From: Branchiostoma floridae
Taxonomy: Eukaryota; Chordata; Leptocardii; Amphioxiformes; Branchiostomatidae
Direction: 5' to 3'
Length of the DNA: 64,000 nt
NCBI RefSeq assembly: GCF_000003815.2
Contig: NC_049987.1
Location: 4,260,907-4,324,906, forward strand
Positions 51,380 through 61,766 of the stretch are shown piece after piece (position 1 is the first letter of the stretch; each line of letters starts with the position of its first letter). The translations under genes and the position numbers were made by a program. Below the pieces are notes generated by a model. That model had not been told where the DNA came from. It saw only the letters and a program-made list of their open reading frames with translations, and ran no database searches.

Positions 51380-51597
51380 NNNNNNNNNNNNNNNNNNNNN
51401 NNNNNNNNNNNNNNNNNNNNNNNNNNNNNNNNNNNNNNNNNNNNNNNNNNNNNNNNNNNNNNNNNNNNNNNNNNNNNNNNNNNNNNNNNNNNNNNNNNNN
51501 NNNNNNNNNNNNNNNNNNNNNNNNNNNNNNNNNNNNNNNNNNNNNNNNNNNNNNNNNNNNNNNNNNNNNNNNNNNNNNNNNNNNNNNNNNNNNNNNN
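51380..51597. other. Assembly gap
   Basis: Run of N inside the zinc-finger gene. Confidence 1.
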
Positions 51598-52224
51598 CAT
51601 ACCTTTGAGAACACAGCTTTAACGTCTTCTGAACCGACTCCAGACTACGATGATGTACATATAAAGATGGAAAGCCATGTGTCCGAGGACGATCAAATCG
51701 GGCAAATTTTCCAGCCGTCCAGCCTGGATCAGGATGATGGTTGCACTGATGATAGAGACACTGGTTTGATGAACAGCGGACATGAACAAAGTCTAAAAGT
51801 GAATATTGAGGAAACTGCTTCTTGTGAAGTGGTCGTGACTCAGGACCAGGATTCTGAAAACAGGGTGTCTCTACTTTCTAATAAGAACTCTGGAGTTAAT
51901 TGCAAACAGTACACGTGTGACGTCCGTGGATTTGATACATCGAATGCACATAAAATCTCCAAGCATAGGCAACGTCACAAAGAAAAGCCTTTCATGTGTG
52001 CCGAATGTGGTTACAGGGCATCAAATAAGCCCAGACTTGTCGATCATATGAGGAAACACACTGGCGAGAAACCGTTCAAGTGTAACCAATGTCATTATCA
52101 GGCGTCATATAAAAGTTTGCTAGTCAAACATATGAAAAAACACAGTGACGAGGAACCTTACTGCTGTGACCTTTGTGAATACAAGACCTACGACGGGTCA
52201 CACATTATGAGAAAAATAAAGTGA
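51598..52224 (+). pseudogene. Zinc-finger region, fingers 1-4
   Basis: Acidic linker (VSEDDQIGQIFQPSS ...), then C84-xx-R87 (broken finger), C111/C114/H127/H131, C139/C142/H155/H159, C167/C170 and a premature TGA (numbering from the ATG at 51667). Confidence 0.8.
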
Positions 52225-52422
52225 AAAAGACATATGAAGTACCACGCTGATGTGAGACCCTACAAATGTGAGCAGTGTGATTACAGCGCTGTTGTTAAGG
52301 ACAATCTTACGAAACACATGAAATGTCACACCCGTGAGAGACCCTACTGTTGTAAAAAGTGTAGCTTCCAGGCAAGTCAAAAGGCCAACCTTGTCAAGCA
52401 TATGATAACCAAGCACCAATAA
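52225..52422 (+). pseudogene. Zinc-finger region, fingers 5-6 after the stop
   Basis: Same frame as the part before TGA. YKCEQCDYSAVVKDNLTKHM and CCKKCSFQASQKANLVKHM keep their Cys and His residues, then TAA. Confidence 0.8.
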
Positions 52423-52616
52423 ACAAAAGTGAATCAGTTCAAATAATAAATGTAAAAATGGGTACATAACTTTGGTCGGGGAGGTAAAAAGAAAAATACT
52501 ACATATATAACGTTACCTTCTGTCTGTACTGTGTTTGTGGCACTGTTAAGTTACTAACTTGAATGCAGTGGCACATTGTCCTCCTTTTTTCAAAAGCAAA
52601 TAGAAAAAAAATTCTG

Positions 52617-52695
52617 TAGCCCAAGGGCTATTGAAAGGGAGATGGGCACCGTCATAATGCACCACCTAATGCTGGAAGGATTGAACTAACTAAGG
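52617..52695 (+). mobile_element. SINE 3' end, second family
   Basis: AGCCCAAGGGCTATTGAAAG, GAGATGGGCACCG and GGAAGGATTGAACTAAC match the tail of 47670-47940. Confidence 0.65.
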
Positions 52696-52699
52696 TGGG

Positions 52700-53603
52700 C
52701 TTTGGATTGTTTATCTACATATGTACCTCAATGAAATGGCTAAAAGGCAAGCACCTCACGTGAAACATTTTGTACATAGTTGCTTTAATGAAGTAACATT
52801 TTGAATATTGTATTGAAATCATTAGTAATGTAATGTTCTTGGTGACAATAACATACAGCACTCTATGATATGACATATGGAAGGAAGCGCCTATCACCCA
52901 ACTGACTTGATACCACTCTACTTTTATAAATAAAGTTTTGTTATGTTAAGTGGTTTGATTATTATAGAATGCCTTTAAAACAGAACTTCAATGAATGGGC
53001 TAAAAGACAAGTAACTCACATGAAACATGTTGAAATGCATGTGGCATAATATGTATAAAGTACATAGATGCATATTCTTGAATCACATTATAGATGACAA
53101 GGACGCCTTGAACACGGTGGTGATAATTGAAAGTTTATTGAAAGTTCTTGCCCGAGGACTAATTGCAAGTGACAAAAAGTGACAAACAATGGTGAACATG
53201 ATACCATAGTACTAGTAGTAAGCGACTAATTCTAGTGATAAATTCTGACACTGAACTAAACTAAACCAAGGAGGTTAAAAATCTATGTGTCGGTTTTGTG
53301 ATGTTAAGAGGAAGGTAGTTTTCTTTTTGTCTGTAAACGTTGGGAGATAAGGGTGGAATTTGATGGCCTCTTTAAAAAAAACTCCTTTCTTTCTTCATCA
53401 TAGAAGGGGCAGTTTGAAATAAAGGCTGAATAACTCACGATAATAAAGGCTGAACAAGTCACGATACATTTGATATCTACATAGAAAGAGCCCATCATCC
53501 AGTTTACTACATGACACTGTACTTTAGAATAGTTTCTGGGATGAAACAGCTCGCCAGTCGAGTCAGCTACCGCCCGGAGGAAGCCTCTGATGTCCCACAA
53601 TTC
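52700..53603. other. No gene recognised
   Basis: AT-rich. A short open stretch at 53530-53603, next to a gap, could be the edge of an exon on either strand but shows no motif. Confidence 0.4.
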
Positions 53604-53703
53604 NNNNNNNNNNNNNNNNNNNNNNNNNNNNNNNNNNNNNNNNNNNNNNNNNNNNNNNNNNNNNNNNNNNNNNNNNNNNNNNNNNNNNNNNNNNNNNNNN
53701 NNN
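53604..53703. other. Assembly gap
   Basis: Run of exactly 100 N; probably of unknown true length. Confidence 1.
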
Positions 53704-54158
53704 TGTACTAAAGACTTTTGCCGACTACAGTACATATGCCCGAAGAAAAATCTTCTAATATATGTCACTTCTTTGAAATTAAAGGGACATCGTCAAATTG
53801 GGGAAGGGGAAGGGTACTATACATACATACATTTATTGAAAAATGTCCCAACAAAGATAACGTTGGAGGATCGGAAAGTGCATAATTGCTTGTCTGTTTA
53901 TTCTCAGACATTAGGTTTCTGTGCTTCTACTACACTTAATGGCTAATTTTAGGAGTCAATATGGTTTTGTTTCCAAAATTTAGACATACGATTATAAACT
54001 GCTTACATGTGACTTATATACTTGTATGTTACATGTATGTTATGCGATGACATGGGTGGGGTAGTTACATAAAACTTTTCTGTAAAGAATCTTTACAAAA
54101 AGGAATGATGAATAGAAAAATGTAAAAGCTCTAATAACAATGTAAAGCACCTTGAAGC

Positions 54159-54299
54159 CTATTCCACTATCTTAGCCACAATCCCAGCACCGACTGTCCG
54201 TCCAGCTTCAACGATCATAAACATCTGAGGTATTTCCATGGCGATGGGGGTTGTCAGGGTTACTATCATCATGACGTCATCTCCTGGCTGCACCATGTC
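54159..54299 (-). CDS. EF-Tu-like last exon: end of domain 3
   Basis: On the minus strand after TTTTACTACAG; encodes [20 protein letters not shown] and [17 protein letters not shown] then TAG. PGD-----V-L--PIAME and GRTVGAGIV are EF-Tu C-terminal signatures. 47 codons in frame, including the stop. Confidence 0.92.
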   Translation of the reverse strand, partial: DMVQPGDDVMMIVTLTTPIAMEIPQMFMIVEAGRTVGAGIVAKIVE

Positions 54300-57200
54300 C
54301 TGTAGTAAAATGTACATTTTTATAAGAAAATAACAAAAAAGCAGAAAGTATAATTTCTGAAGAAATGGGTCTTGGTTACCGCTGTATACCCAATTTTGTA
54401 TCATTTGGCCCTAAAATTAAGTTGCCTTCATGCAAAAATGCAAACACTGGCTCGCTAGGGTACTTGTTGCCAAGCAAAAAGAGTTACGTAGCAACTGTTG
54501 CTAATGTAAAAGCAGGTTTCTATGGGCTTCACCCCTAGAATTGCTTCCATCGTTGTACAGAACAATTACGCCAAGTTTCATGCTTTTATCATAATTTGAA
54601 CAATTTTTGCACCAATCGCCTGAACTATAGTTAACAATAAACTAAACATCGTCTGTTGGTTTCTTAGCTTACAGAGTACTAGTACCGGATGTTCATGGGT
54701 ATATTGCATGACGTCGTGTTTTCATATTTCTTTTCATATTTAGATAGCAGTATAAGTAATCGGTTAACCAAGACAAATATGGACGATGCTGGTCCCATGA
54801 TTCAGGTTAGATGACCAACACTTGAGACAATATCATCGTGTCAGTAAATAGCAACGTTTATACTAACATCCGAACTTTTGCCAGGACTTGAGTACGAATC
54901 AAGTCTTCTGGAGGTCAGTTTGATATCTTTTCTGTTACTAAAGTTTGTATGTGAATCATCAAGGAGAGGAGACGATTTGAATGGGCTAAACAAGAATTGT
55001 CTGCACCTTATTGGAAACTCGTATCATCTGTCAACTCATCTAGGATTGATGATAAGATAAGATAAGATGAGATTGTTTTTTTTTTTTTACTTAAGATTCG
55101 TTACAAGGTGACTTTTCATTTGAGGTATGGAGAGAAGGCTTTATGTTATTTTAAGGACAAAACCTCATCCATTGACTATGAGAAAGAAATGGCTGAAAAA
55201 TTGCTTTGTATTTTATAGTAGAGTGGACTCATTCCTCAGCTAACCAACATCTATCGCACCGCAGGCATCCCTCAGCAAGACACCTGGAGCCGCATACCAA
55301 CCCGGTTTCGTTGCGTACAACGTCTTCAATGGCTAGTGACTTAATCAGCCTAGTAGTTACCAGGTTGACTAAAGGTTTTAAAAAACTTGAACTATGCGGC
55401 TCCAGAAGTCGTACTGAGGGATGACTGTGGTGCGGTAGATGTCGGTAAGCTGAGGGATGAGTCAATTTTACTATATACATGATGACATGTATTTGCACAA
55501 CTTACCACGCTCTCGGGAAGCTCGATGGCTCCTTCAACTTCAATGGTCCGGAAAAAGAACTTAGGTCGATAAGCTTCTGATATCGGCGTGTCACGTCCAC
55601 CTTCGTCTTTAGTCAGCATGTATACCTGTGTTAGATACACGAACAACAGTTAGTCAGTTTGTATACCTGTGTTAGATACACGAACAACAGTTAGTCAGTA
55701 TGTATACCTGTGTTAGATACACGAACAGTTAGTCAGCATGTATACCTGTGTTAGATACACGAACAACAGTTAGTCAGCATTTATACCTGTGTTAGATACA
55801 CGAACAACAGTTAGTCAGTATGTATACATGTGTTAGATACACGAAGAACAGTAAGTCAGCATGTATACCTGTGTTAGATACACGAACAACAGTTAGTCAG
55901 CATGTAACATTCTGCCTGTGTTACACGAACAGCAATATAGATTCAGCATATACATTCTTGGCAAGCCGTTGAAACTGATAAAGTGGATAGGTTTCTACCG
56001 TTTGTTAGCACTAAAGCAACGATGCGTTTACATTAGTGGTGGGTACCGGTACNNNNNNNNNNNNNNNNNNNNNNNNNNNNNNNNNNNNNNNNNNNNNNNN
56101 NNNNNNNNNNNNNNNNNNNNNNNNNNNNNNNNNNNNNNNNNNNNNNNNNNNNNNNNNNNNNNNNNNNNNNNNNNNNNNNNNNNNNNNNNNNNNNNNNNNN
56201 NNNNNNNNNNNNNNNNNNNNNNNNNNNNNNNNNNNNNNNNNNNNNNNNNNNNNNNNNNNNNNNNNNNNNNNNNNNNNNNNNNNNNNNNNNNNNNNNNNNN
56301 NNNNNNNNNNNNNNNNNNNNNNNNNNNNNNNNNNNNNNNNNNNNNNNNNNNNNNNNNNNNNNNNNNNNNNNNNNNNNNNNNNNNNNNNNNNNNNNNNNNN
56401 NNNNNNNNNNNNNNNNNNNNNNNNNGGACCGGTTCAATTAGAAAAAAAAAAAGGTTTTGTACCAGTACTCCGTACCGGTACCCAGCCCTAGTTAACATAT
56501 AATGTGATATCTCATCATATCTGCATCATAACGCAGCAGAAGGAAGAACCGCCCCGTCGTGGTGGCCATGCCCCCGATGAAGCATTTCCCTGCGACCGCT
56601 GTGGCCGGGTGTGTCTGTCCCACATAGGACTGACTAGCGTGCATGTGGCCGACGTGGACCAACCCCCTAGCTAGATGATCTCCGTTCGTGAAGTCCAGCC
56701 AAGAGAAATATATCCCATCTAAAGCTTAAGTCACTACACCTACCCCAGCTTCAAACTTGGTGTGAGCAGTCATGCTTCCAGGCTTGGCCAACACCTGCCC
56801 ACGTACCACCTCATCCGGCTTCGTATCTCTCAGCAGGACACCTACGCGCCCCCCGGCACTATCCTCGCCTTCATCCAATACTTTTCCATCGATCTCCAGG
56901 CCTGCAAACGATGATAAAGTTGCGTTGATTTAGGTTAGACATCAAGGTAACAAGATATGACAAAAAGCAGTTACTCAAGAAAGTGGATACGGGTTTGGAA
57001 ACGACTAGGCAGTCAGTGACACACACCAACAAGATCTCTTCATTGTCACTGACGAAAACTAGTGGATGCTAGTTGAAACGTCTGGCCGTTTCCAAGACCA
57101 TATCCAATTGCTTGATTAACTGCTTTTTGGCAGATGATAAAGTTGTTTTTAGTTGCTTAAACCATTGTTTATTCATCACAGCCCAAATCGGCCTGCACGT

Positions 57201-60200
57201 CGCTTTTCATTGAGGTAATGAGGGAAGAGGCAGGGGTCAGACAAAGTATATAATAGAGGTACAGTTTACACCATTTAGAGTCCTGATAAGTCATATGTAC
57301 AAGGCCATATACATGTACATACTTCTACACACACATTACAAAATGTATTATAGTTATAACTGCTACACGATTCGAGTCTATTCATTTCCCTTACTTTAAG
57401 AGTTACTTAAAGGAAGTCAGAGTTGATGTAAGAAGAAGAATAACACACCAGCAAAACTATATCTTTTTCCTTCGGGAAAAAAATGTCGGTTCAGCGGTCT
57501 TCTTCAGTCCAGATGCTGTTCTCAGTTGAATCATTTTAGTTCTATGACATCAAGCACTCTTTGCTATTGTAGTGTTTAATAAGGGCAGTTTTACCAACCT
57601 GTGCAAGTCGTAGTAGTTGTTTCCTTTATTCCAACTATCGAAACTTCGTCTCCAACTTTGATGACCCCGCTTCTAATCTTGCCCCTTGCCACTGTTCCGC
57701 GACCTGCAAAACAAAAATGCAGACGTCACAGTTGCGTTGCGCAATAGATTGCACAAAATGGGTCAATTTAACGACTAAAGTGCCACCTAAAATGATGTGG
57801 CTAGAATGGGCAATGACACCAAGCATGCACAAAGCCTACAACATCTCCTACTTTCTTAATCTATGTGATTGATATCGGAGCTTTTGGGAAAGCTCTATTT
57901 TTGCAGTTCATTGCACAACTTGAAGGCCACACCGACTGATTTTATGGATGACATCCTCTGGCCTGGAGACACCAGAACTAATGCGCGAGAGCGAAAAGAA
58001 GAAAATCCAGCAAAAAATAAAAAGTGCTGCTAACATCTGGATCATTTTTTCCCAGGCTTAGCTGGTCTTATGTTCACCTCCAGTATGACTGTAAGAGGTA
58101 GTCGTCGCCATTTCAATCATGTTTATATTTCTATTCTTGGTTAAAGATGAAACAAGGGCGCACATCGCGCAGTGTCCCCATTCCCTGATCATGTACCCCT
58201 TGCCTTTGCCTGGAGAGCATGACATTTTCATTGACCAGGGATGATATGGTTTGACATGTGGCCAATGTCTTCTTTTAGGAAAACAGGCGAAAATCAATGT
58301 GCACGTGGATGTCATCCATGAAATTAGTCAGTGTAGCCTAATAGTCAACATTCACACTTACCTTCAATGGTGGCTACTTCCTCGATTGGCATGTTGAAGG
58401 GCTGATCTTCCGGATCCCCCTTAGGGAGCAGGTCTAGAGACTTCGCTAGCAAAAAGAGCTTTGACTGCCATCCCCCCGACATACCCTTAAGTACAAGGAG
58501 ACAAGGGTATTCATATTGTTCCAACAACAATGCCATTTTCAAATCAACACGCACTGTGCTTATAAGTCCTTTCCACGCGCTCTCTCTGCGACCTGAAATT
58601 TGACAGATTACTCAACGAATTGTACAGAAAAGAAACCATTTTTTTTACACTTTGTGTGTTTTGTTGTCCTCTCAGTCACACTTTTACATGCTATGATATA
58701 CCCCAGTATGAAATCAAAGGTTACACATATCCTATTTAGGTCGCAGTTAGAGCGCATCGCGATCGCCGTCTAGTGGAAATGGTACCTATGATATGAACAT
58801 GGGAGTTGCCATGCGAACAAGTGTCTCATGCAAAATACCATCACCGAGACGCAATAATGAGTCATGACAATACATGTACAAGGTGATAATGATCAAGAGA
58901 AAATGTTCAAAGTAGGGAAAAATCAACAAATAAAGGCAAATTAAAGGTTGATGAGTTAATATGAAAATTATATTAAACACTAATTGTACTCTCGAAAATC
59001 CATTAACTTGTAGAGGGTGATGGACGTACGCGCGACGGACAAAAAGAACGCTATGTTATAAAAATTAAGATCTAAAGGATAACTTACCCTCAGTGCACTC
59101 CTTGCCTCCCTCGCCTTTACTGCATCTGATAAGGGCGATGTCGCAGCAGTTTAGTAGTGTCAATGTGCGTGTAACTCTTAGCCAATTCACATTTCTAAGA
59201 TTTAGAGGGCAGAGTGTTTGTAAATGAGAACACTGACTGTAAGAAATATCACTGACACATTATTTTCAAGTGCCTTTGGTCATGGGCAAATCTAGAAATA
59301 GCGAAGGGAACGAAAATTGTGACATCTTTTGTTCAACCACACTTTGCTCTTTACATGATAAGATTTGCTATTGAAACACATGTCTTCCTCACAAAAGTGG
59401 CACTTATCTAATTGATTCATGTCATTTCCAATATGTATTTACGACCCCTAACTACAATAATAAGATACATTAGGGCCCGTATAGCACGTGCACGAAAAGT
59501 AGCCACAGACACAGACAGTAAACTGTCCCTGCTTCAAACTTTACTAAACATGTCAGCACTTACACACAGTACAACACTGACTTGAGCTGATCATTACTGA
59601 TTATTACTAGAACTGATACTAATATCCTGCATTGCATTGCACCAGGGCTTGCATAAAATTCACAGAGATAAAACCAACATGCATATACATGCATTACAGA
59701 CTGTGAAAGACTCTGCAACAACGTCTGGATAAATAAATGAGACAAGGTATTTTAATGTGAAGACTAAAAACGAGTAACTCACCCAAAGACTTTAGTATGT
59801 AAACTATAGTTCAAACTAGATCTAAGTGTTATAACATACTGTAAACTATCCATTTTTATGAAAGAAAAAAGTCCTGAATGTAAAAAATAACTTGTTGTTT
59901 TTGTAACCATCTACATGTATCATAATTATTCCATGACAATTGTGGCAATCATGTGGCGTATAGTGGTTATACATAATAGCCTGTATATGTACATGAGAGA
60001 AATGCTTGTGTAGATGAAGATTCTTTGATGTGCAATACCTATTGTGCCTAAGAAATGTATACTCTTACTCATGCGATAGTGGACACTAGTACTTCGAATT
60101 ACTCCCTGTACAGTAGCTTACTCTGTTTTTGACAAATATACTATTTGTTTCACGATTAAAGCTTTGAAAAAAAAATAAAAGAAATAAAAAAAAACTCACC

Positions 60201-60272
60201 CAAAGACTTTCCTTCAGAGGCCAAAACGACCGCCAGGATCACAGCAATCTCCACGATGTGACGAATGGCCAT
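54159..60272 (-). CDS. EF-Tu-like protein, domains 2 and 3, with possible signal-peptide exon
   Basis: Exons on the minus strand with matching phases: 58362-58592, 57599-57703, 56744-56901, 55506-55625 and 54159-54299. They encode the end of the G domain region ([13 protein letters not shown]), domain 2 ([30 protein letters not shown]) and domain 3 ([35 protein letters not shown]), like mitochondrial or bacterial EF-Tu. Further upstream are a candidate Cys-rich exon (59088-59194), whose end is in phase with 58592, and an exon with a signal-peptide-like start (60200-60272). None of the GTPase motifs (P loop, DCPGH, NKxD) was found between 58592 and the window end. If the upstream exons belong here, this is a G-domain-less, possibly secreted EF-Tu derivative. 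If not, the G domain lies beyond the window or is lost. Joining of the two upstream exons is uncertain. Confidence 0.7.
54425..55505. other. Intron; no other gene
   Basis: A poly(T) run at 55075-55090. Inverted CATTCCTCAGCTAACC-like and GGTAAGCTGAGGGATGAG pieces at 55230-55460 form a foldback (CCTGGAGCCGCAT and ATGCGGCTCCAG). Confidence 0.55.
55506..55625 (-). CDS. EF-Tu-like exon: start of domain 3
   Basis: On the minus strand after TATCTAACACAG; encodes [20 protein letters not shown] and [20 protein letters not shown], before GTAAGT. The order matches EF-Tu VY-L-KEEGGRHTPF--YRPQFYFRT. Its 3' splice site and first 15 bases are copied seven more times upstream. Confidence 0.93.
55621..55907 (-). 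repeat. 41-bp minisatellite made of a 3' splice site and exon start, seven copies
   Basis: Units begin TATACCTGTGTTAGATACAC at 55621, 55662, 55703 (38 bp), 55741, 55782, 55823 and 55864. On the minus strand each reads GTATCTAACACAG then GTATACATGCTGACT, the acceptor and the first codons of the exon at 55506-55625. A partial unit follows at 55905. Confidence 0.93.
56033..56491. mobile_element. Element with GTACCGGTAC inverted ends (contains a gap)
   Basis: Left end AGTGGTGGGTACCGGTAC and right end GTACCGGTACCCAGCCCTA are inverted copies. Typical of small hAT-like elements. The interior is a gap at 56053-56425. Confidence 0.55.
56053..56425. other. Assembly gap
   Basis: Run of N inside the element above. 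Confidence 1.
56536..56690 (+). pseudogene. LINE C-terminal zinc-knuckle relic
   Basis: [19 protein letters not shown] resembles the CxxCGRxCxSRIGLxSH motif near the end of many LINE ORF2 proteins. Short, no other LINE part next to it. Confidence 0.55.
56744..56901 (-). CDS. EF-Tu-like exon: domain 2 end
   Basis: On the minus strand after CGTTTGCAG; encodes [52 protein letters not shown], before [16 protein letters not shown] and HTKFEA are EF-Tu signatures. Confidence 0.94.
56957..57135. mobile_element. Foldback fragment with hammerhead-like motif
   Basis: Left arm (AAAAAGCAGTTACTCAAGAA ... GGTTTGGAAACG) and right arm (CGTTTCCAAGACC ... TTGATTAACTGCTTTTTG) are inverted copies. The hammerhead-like motif lies between them at 57045-57086. 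The arms resemble the ends of Penelope-like elements. Confidence 0.7.
57045..57086 (+). ncRNA. Hammerhead-ribozyme-like motif
   Basis: GTCA, CTGACGA at 57049-57055, stem II AACTAG/CTAGTT with a TGGATG loop, GAAACGTC at 57075-57082, then TGGC, which can pair with GTCA as helix I. All conserved core positions of a minimal type I hammerhead are present. Confidence 0.75.
57599..57703 (-). CDS. EF-Tu-like exon: domain 2 start
   Basis: On the minus strand after TTTGCAG; encodes [35 protein letters not shown], before GTTGGT. GRGTV-G---G-IKVGDEV-IVG is the start of the EF-Tu domain 2 barrel. Confidence 0.94.
57710..58361. other. Intron; no other gene
   Basis: Non-coding. GGATGACATCC at 57944 and GGATGTCATCC at 58308 are related short palindromic pieces, possibly ends of one small element. 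Confidence 0.45.
58362..58592 (-). CDS. EF-Tu-like exon: G-domain remnant and link to domain 2
   Basis: On the minus strand after AAATTTCAG; encodes [57 protein letters not shown], before GTAAGT. The VDLKM-LLL-QYEYP part corresponds loosely to VE-EIRELL--YGYPG after the NKxD motif. The last third is the well conserved PF-MPIE--- link. Confidence 0.87.
59088..59194 (-). CDS. Candidate Cys-rich exon
   Basis: Open frame [20 protein letters not shown] before a good donor (GGTAAG). Its end phase fits the exon at 58592. The 3' splice site is uncertain: CTCTAAATCTTAG at 59194 or a weak AG at 59174, and only the second fits the phase of 60200. I do not recognise the family. Confidence 0.35.
59780..59800 (-). 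repeat. Copy of the signal-exon donor region
   Basis: AAAGTCTTTGGGTGAGTT (minus strand) occurs here and at 60193-60210, the end of the signal-peptide exon. It may be a relic of an exon duplication. Confidence 0.5.
60200..60272 (-). CDS. Signal-peptide-like first exon
   Basis: ATG at 60272 on the minus strand, [20 protein letters not shown] then GKSL, before GTGAGT. A basic start, a hydrophobic core and a small-residue cleavage region (VLASE) are typical of secreted proteins. Likely the first exon of the EF-Tu-like gene or of an unrelated small secreted protein. Confidence 0.55.
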
Positions 60273-60279
60273 GATGATC

Positions 60280-61340
60280 CGCACTGCACTTCACTGACTT
60301 TGAGGAAGAACTAAAAAGAGATACCATGGTAAGGTTTCGGTTTCAATTGCACTGATCTGGCTCCGAAGCCTCAGATTTGTCCCGGTGGACTGCTGGATAC
60401 CGGAGGGGGGGACCTCAGTGTACCCCACGGATAGGTCCTGGCGTCTTTTTGTTACCGGTTCTCGGAATGATTTTAAGTTCTCCACTATCCCCCCCCCCCC
60501 CCCCTTTTAGAAATCTAATAAATTGTGACTTCGTCGAAAAATATGCTAAAGGGATGATATGAAATCTTTTTGGTGAAATAATGAAATGTGAATAACATGT
60601 AATTGTAAAATAGTACCTAAATAATAGAGGGAAATTGTCGCAGACAACTATACAATGAGCAAATAGGGCGAGGGCATGTCAGGATGTCAAAAAGATTGAG
60701 GTTGGACTTTATCCGTATCACATGTCATGCTTCACATTTCCCTAACATTTCAATTTGTCCCTTTCACATATTTTTCATGTATAACCTTTAAAATTTGCAA
60801 CTCCAACTGGCCCCATTTTTGTGGCCACTTTCTCACTCTTTGAGTTTGACCAACTCTCCTAGTCAGCTACCTGAACAACAAAACAGCCCTTTAGCTCTAG
60901 GGCGTTGATTTTGGTCATCCAGTAAGAATATCGCGAGCAACACTCCAAAATCTGACCCGTATGTCGGAATCCGGAACACAATGATAGCTCTATTAGTGCG
61001 ACCCATATAGAAATCATGGAGCCTTATTCTTCCGATTTCCACATAAAATGTACCTCAGGATAGCCACATTTGGTTTGAAACACGGATTGATAAAAAAGCG
61101 ATGGCGAGTTTTATGGAAAGTAGCCAAAAAATAGCATTGTTTTAAGAGTTTTTGCCTTCGTTCGGGATCCGTATCAAAATATATAAATATGCGTTCGGGA
61201 AGCGTATTGAAATATATGGCCTACTATCAGGGTCGTTATTCGACTTATGGAATGCCCTTTTGCTGGAGGGAACCGCGTAGCAAGGTGTCACGAGGTGCGC
61301 GCATGATCACCCCTGTCGTGGGGACATGTCGCCCTGCTGT
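60280..61340. other. No gene recognised; part of a dispersed repeat
   Basis: 60720-60920 shares blocks (TCCCTTTCACATATTT, CCCTTTAGCTCTAGGGC) with 62680-63270. A poly(C) run lies at 60489-60504. Confidence 0.5.
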
Positions 61341-61348
61341 TGGTATGA

Positions 61349-61420
61349 TATGTAGAGGTGTTAGTCTCCAAGCAGATCTTGCGTGGCATAAGATCGTATC
61401 ATAAGCTGGGGAAGGAGTTT
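61349..61420 (+). mobile_element. Relative of the 4422-7277 element end
   Basis: TCTCCAAGCAGATCTTGCG, GGCATAAGAT and GAGTTTAGCCGGC match the ends at 4430 and, inverted, 7185-7277. Confidence 0.55.
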
Positions 61421-61423
61421 AGC

Positions 61424-61541
61424 CGGCGGAGGAGTAAATTGGCCATGCGAAGATCTGCCGCAGAACGGAAAAACTCCAAGGCATTGGGAGGGGCGATCTT
61501 TCGTTCTGCGGCAGATCCTCGCGTGGCCAATTTACTCCTCA
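61424..61541. repeat. Long hairpin, ~40-bp arms
   Basis: GGAGGAGTAAATTGGCCATG ... GATCTGCCGCAGAACG is inverted as CGTTCTGCGGCAGATC ... GGCCAATTTACTCCTC, with about 37 bases between. Confidence 0.85.
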
Positions 61542-61736
61542 GCTGGCACCAGTAATTTTTCGCAAACCACTCGTTCTCATTGAAATGTCGAAAATGGCAT
61601 TTTTTGGGTCGAAAAATAAATCGGCTTTATTTTTAGTGAAAACTACCTGGTTGTTTGGGAAAATTCCTCTTTTAACCGTAGCCAAAAAATGGCAACTTAT
61701 TATTTTCGGTCCCATTGGTAATACAATACAGGTCAG

Positions 61737-61766
61737 GTAACAAACGTTACCGGTAACGTTTGTTAC
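61737..61766. repeat. Perfect 30-bp palindrome
   Basis: GTAACAAACGTTAC followed by CG... its exact reverse complement. GTAACG(T/C)TTGTTAC recurs at 61918 and 62099. Confidence 0.9.

Larger units (their letters stand above)
50939..52422 (+). pseudogene. C2H2 zinc-finger gene, probably a pseudogene
   Basis: N-terminal part 50939-51285 (MPRQQEFICGLSHEVTIAVL, NMEELMFELNRRIQNLDKEN) is followed by a frame change near 51265, an acidic linker and, after a gap, five to six fingers. Finger 1 has lost its second Cys (CDVR for CxxC). Fingers 2 and 3 are intact (CAEC...H-x3-H, CNQC...H-x3-H) with TGEKP-type linkers. Finger 4 is cut by an in-frame TGA at 52222-52224. Two more fingers (CEQC, CKKC) follow in the same frame to a stop at 52420-52422. 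It may once have been a DNA-binding regulator. The frame change and stop could also be sequencing errors, but the lost Cys points to real decay. Confidence 0.75.
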
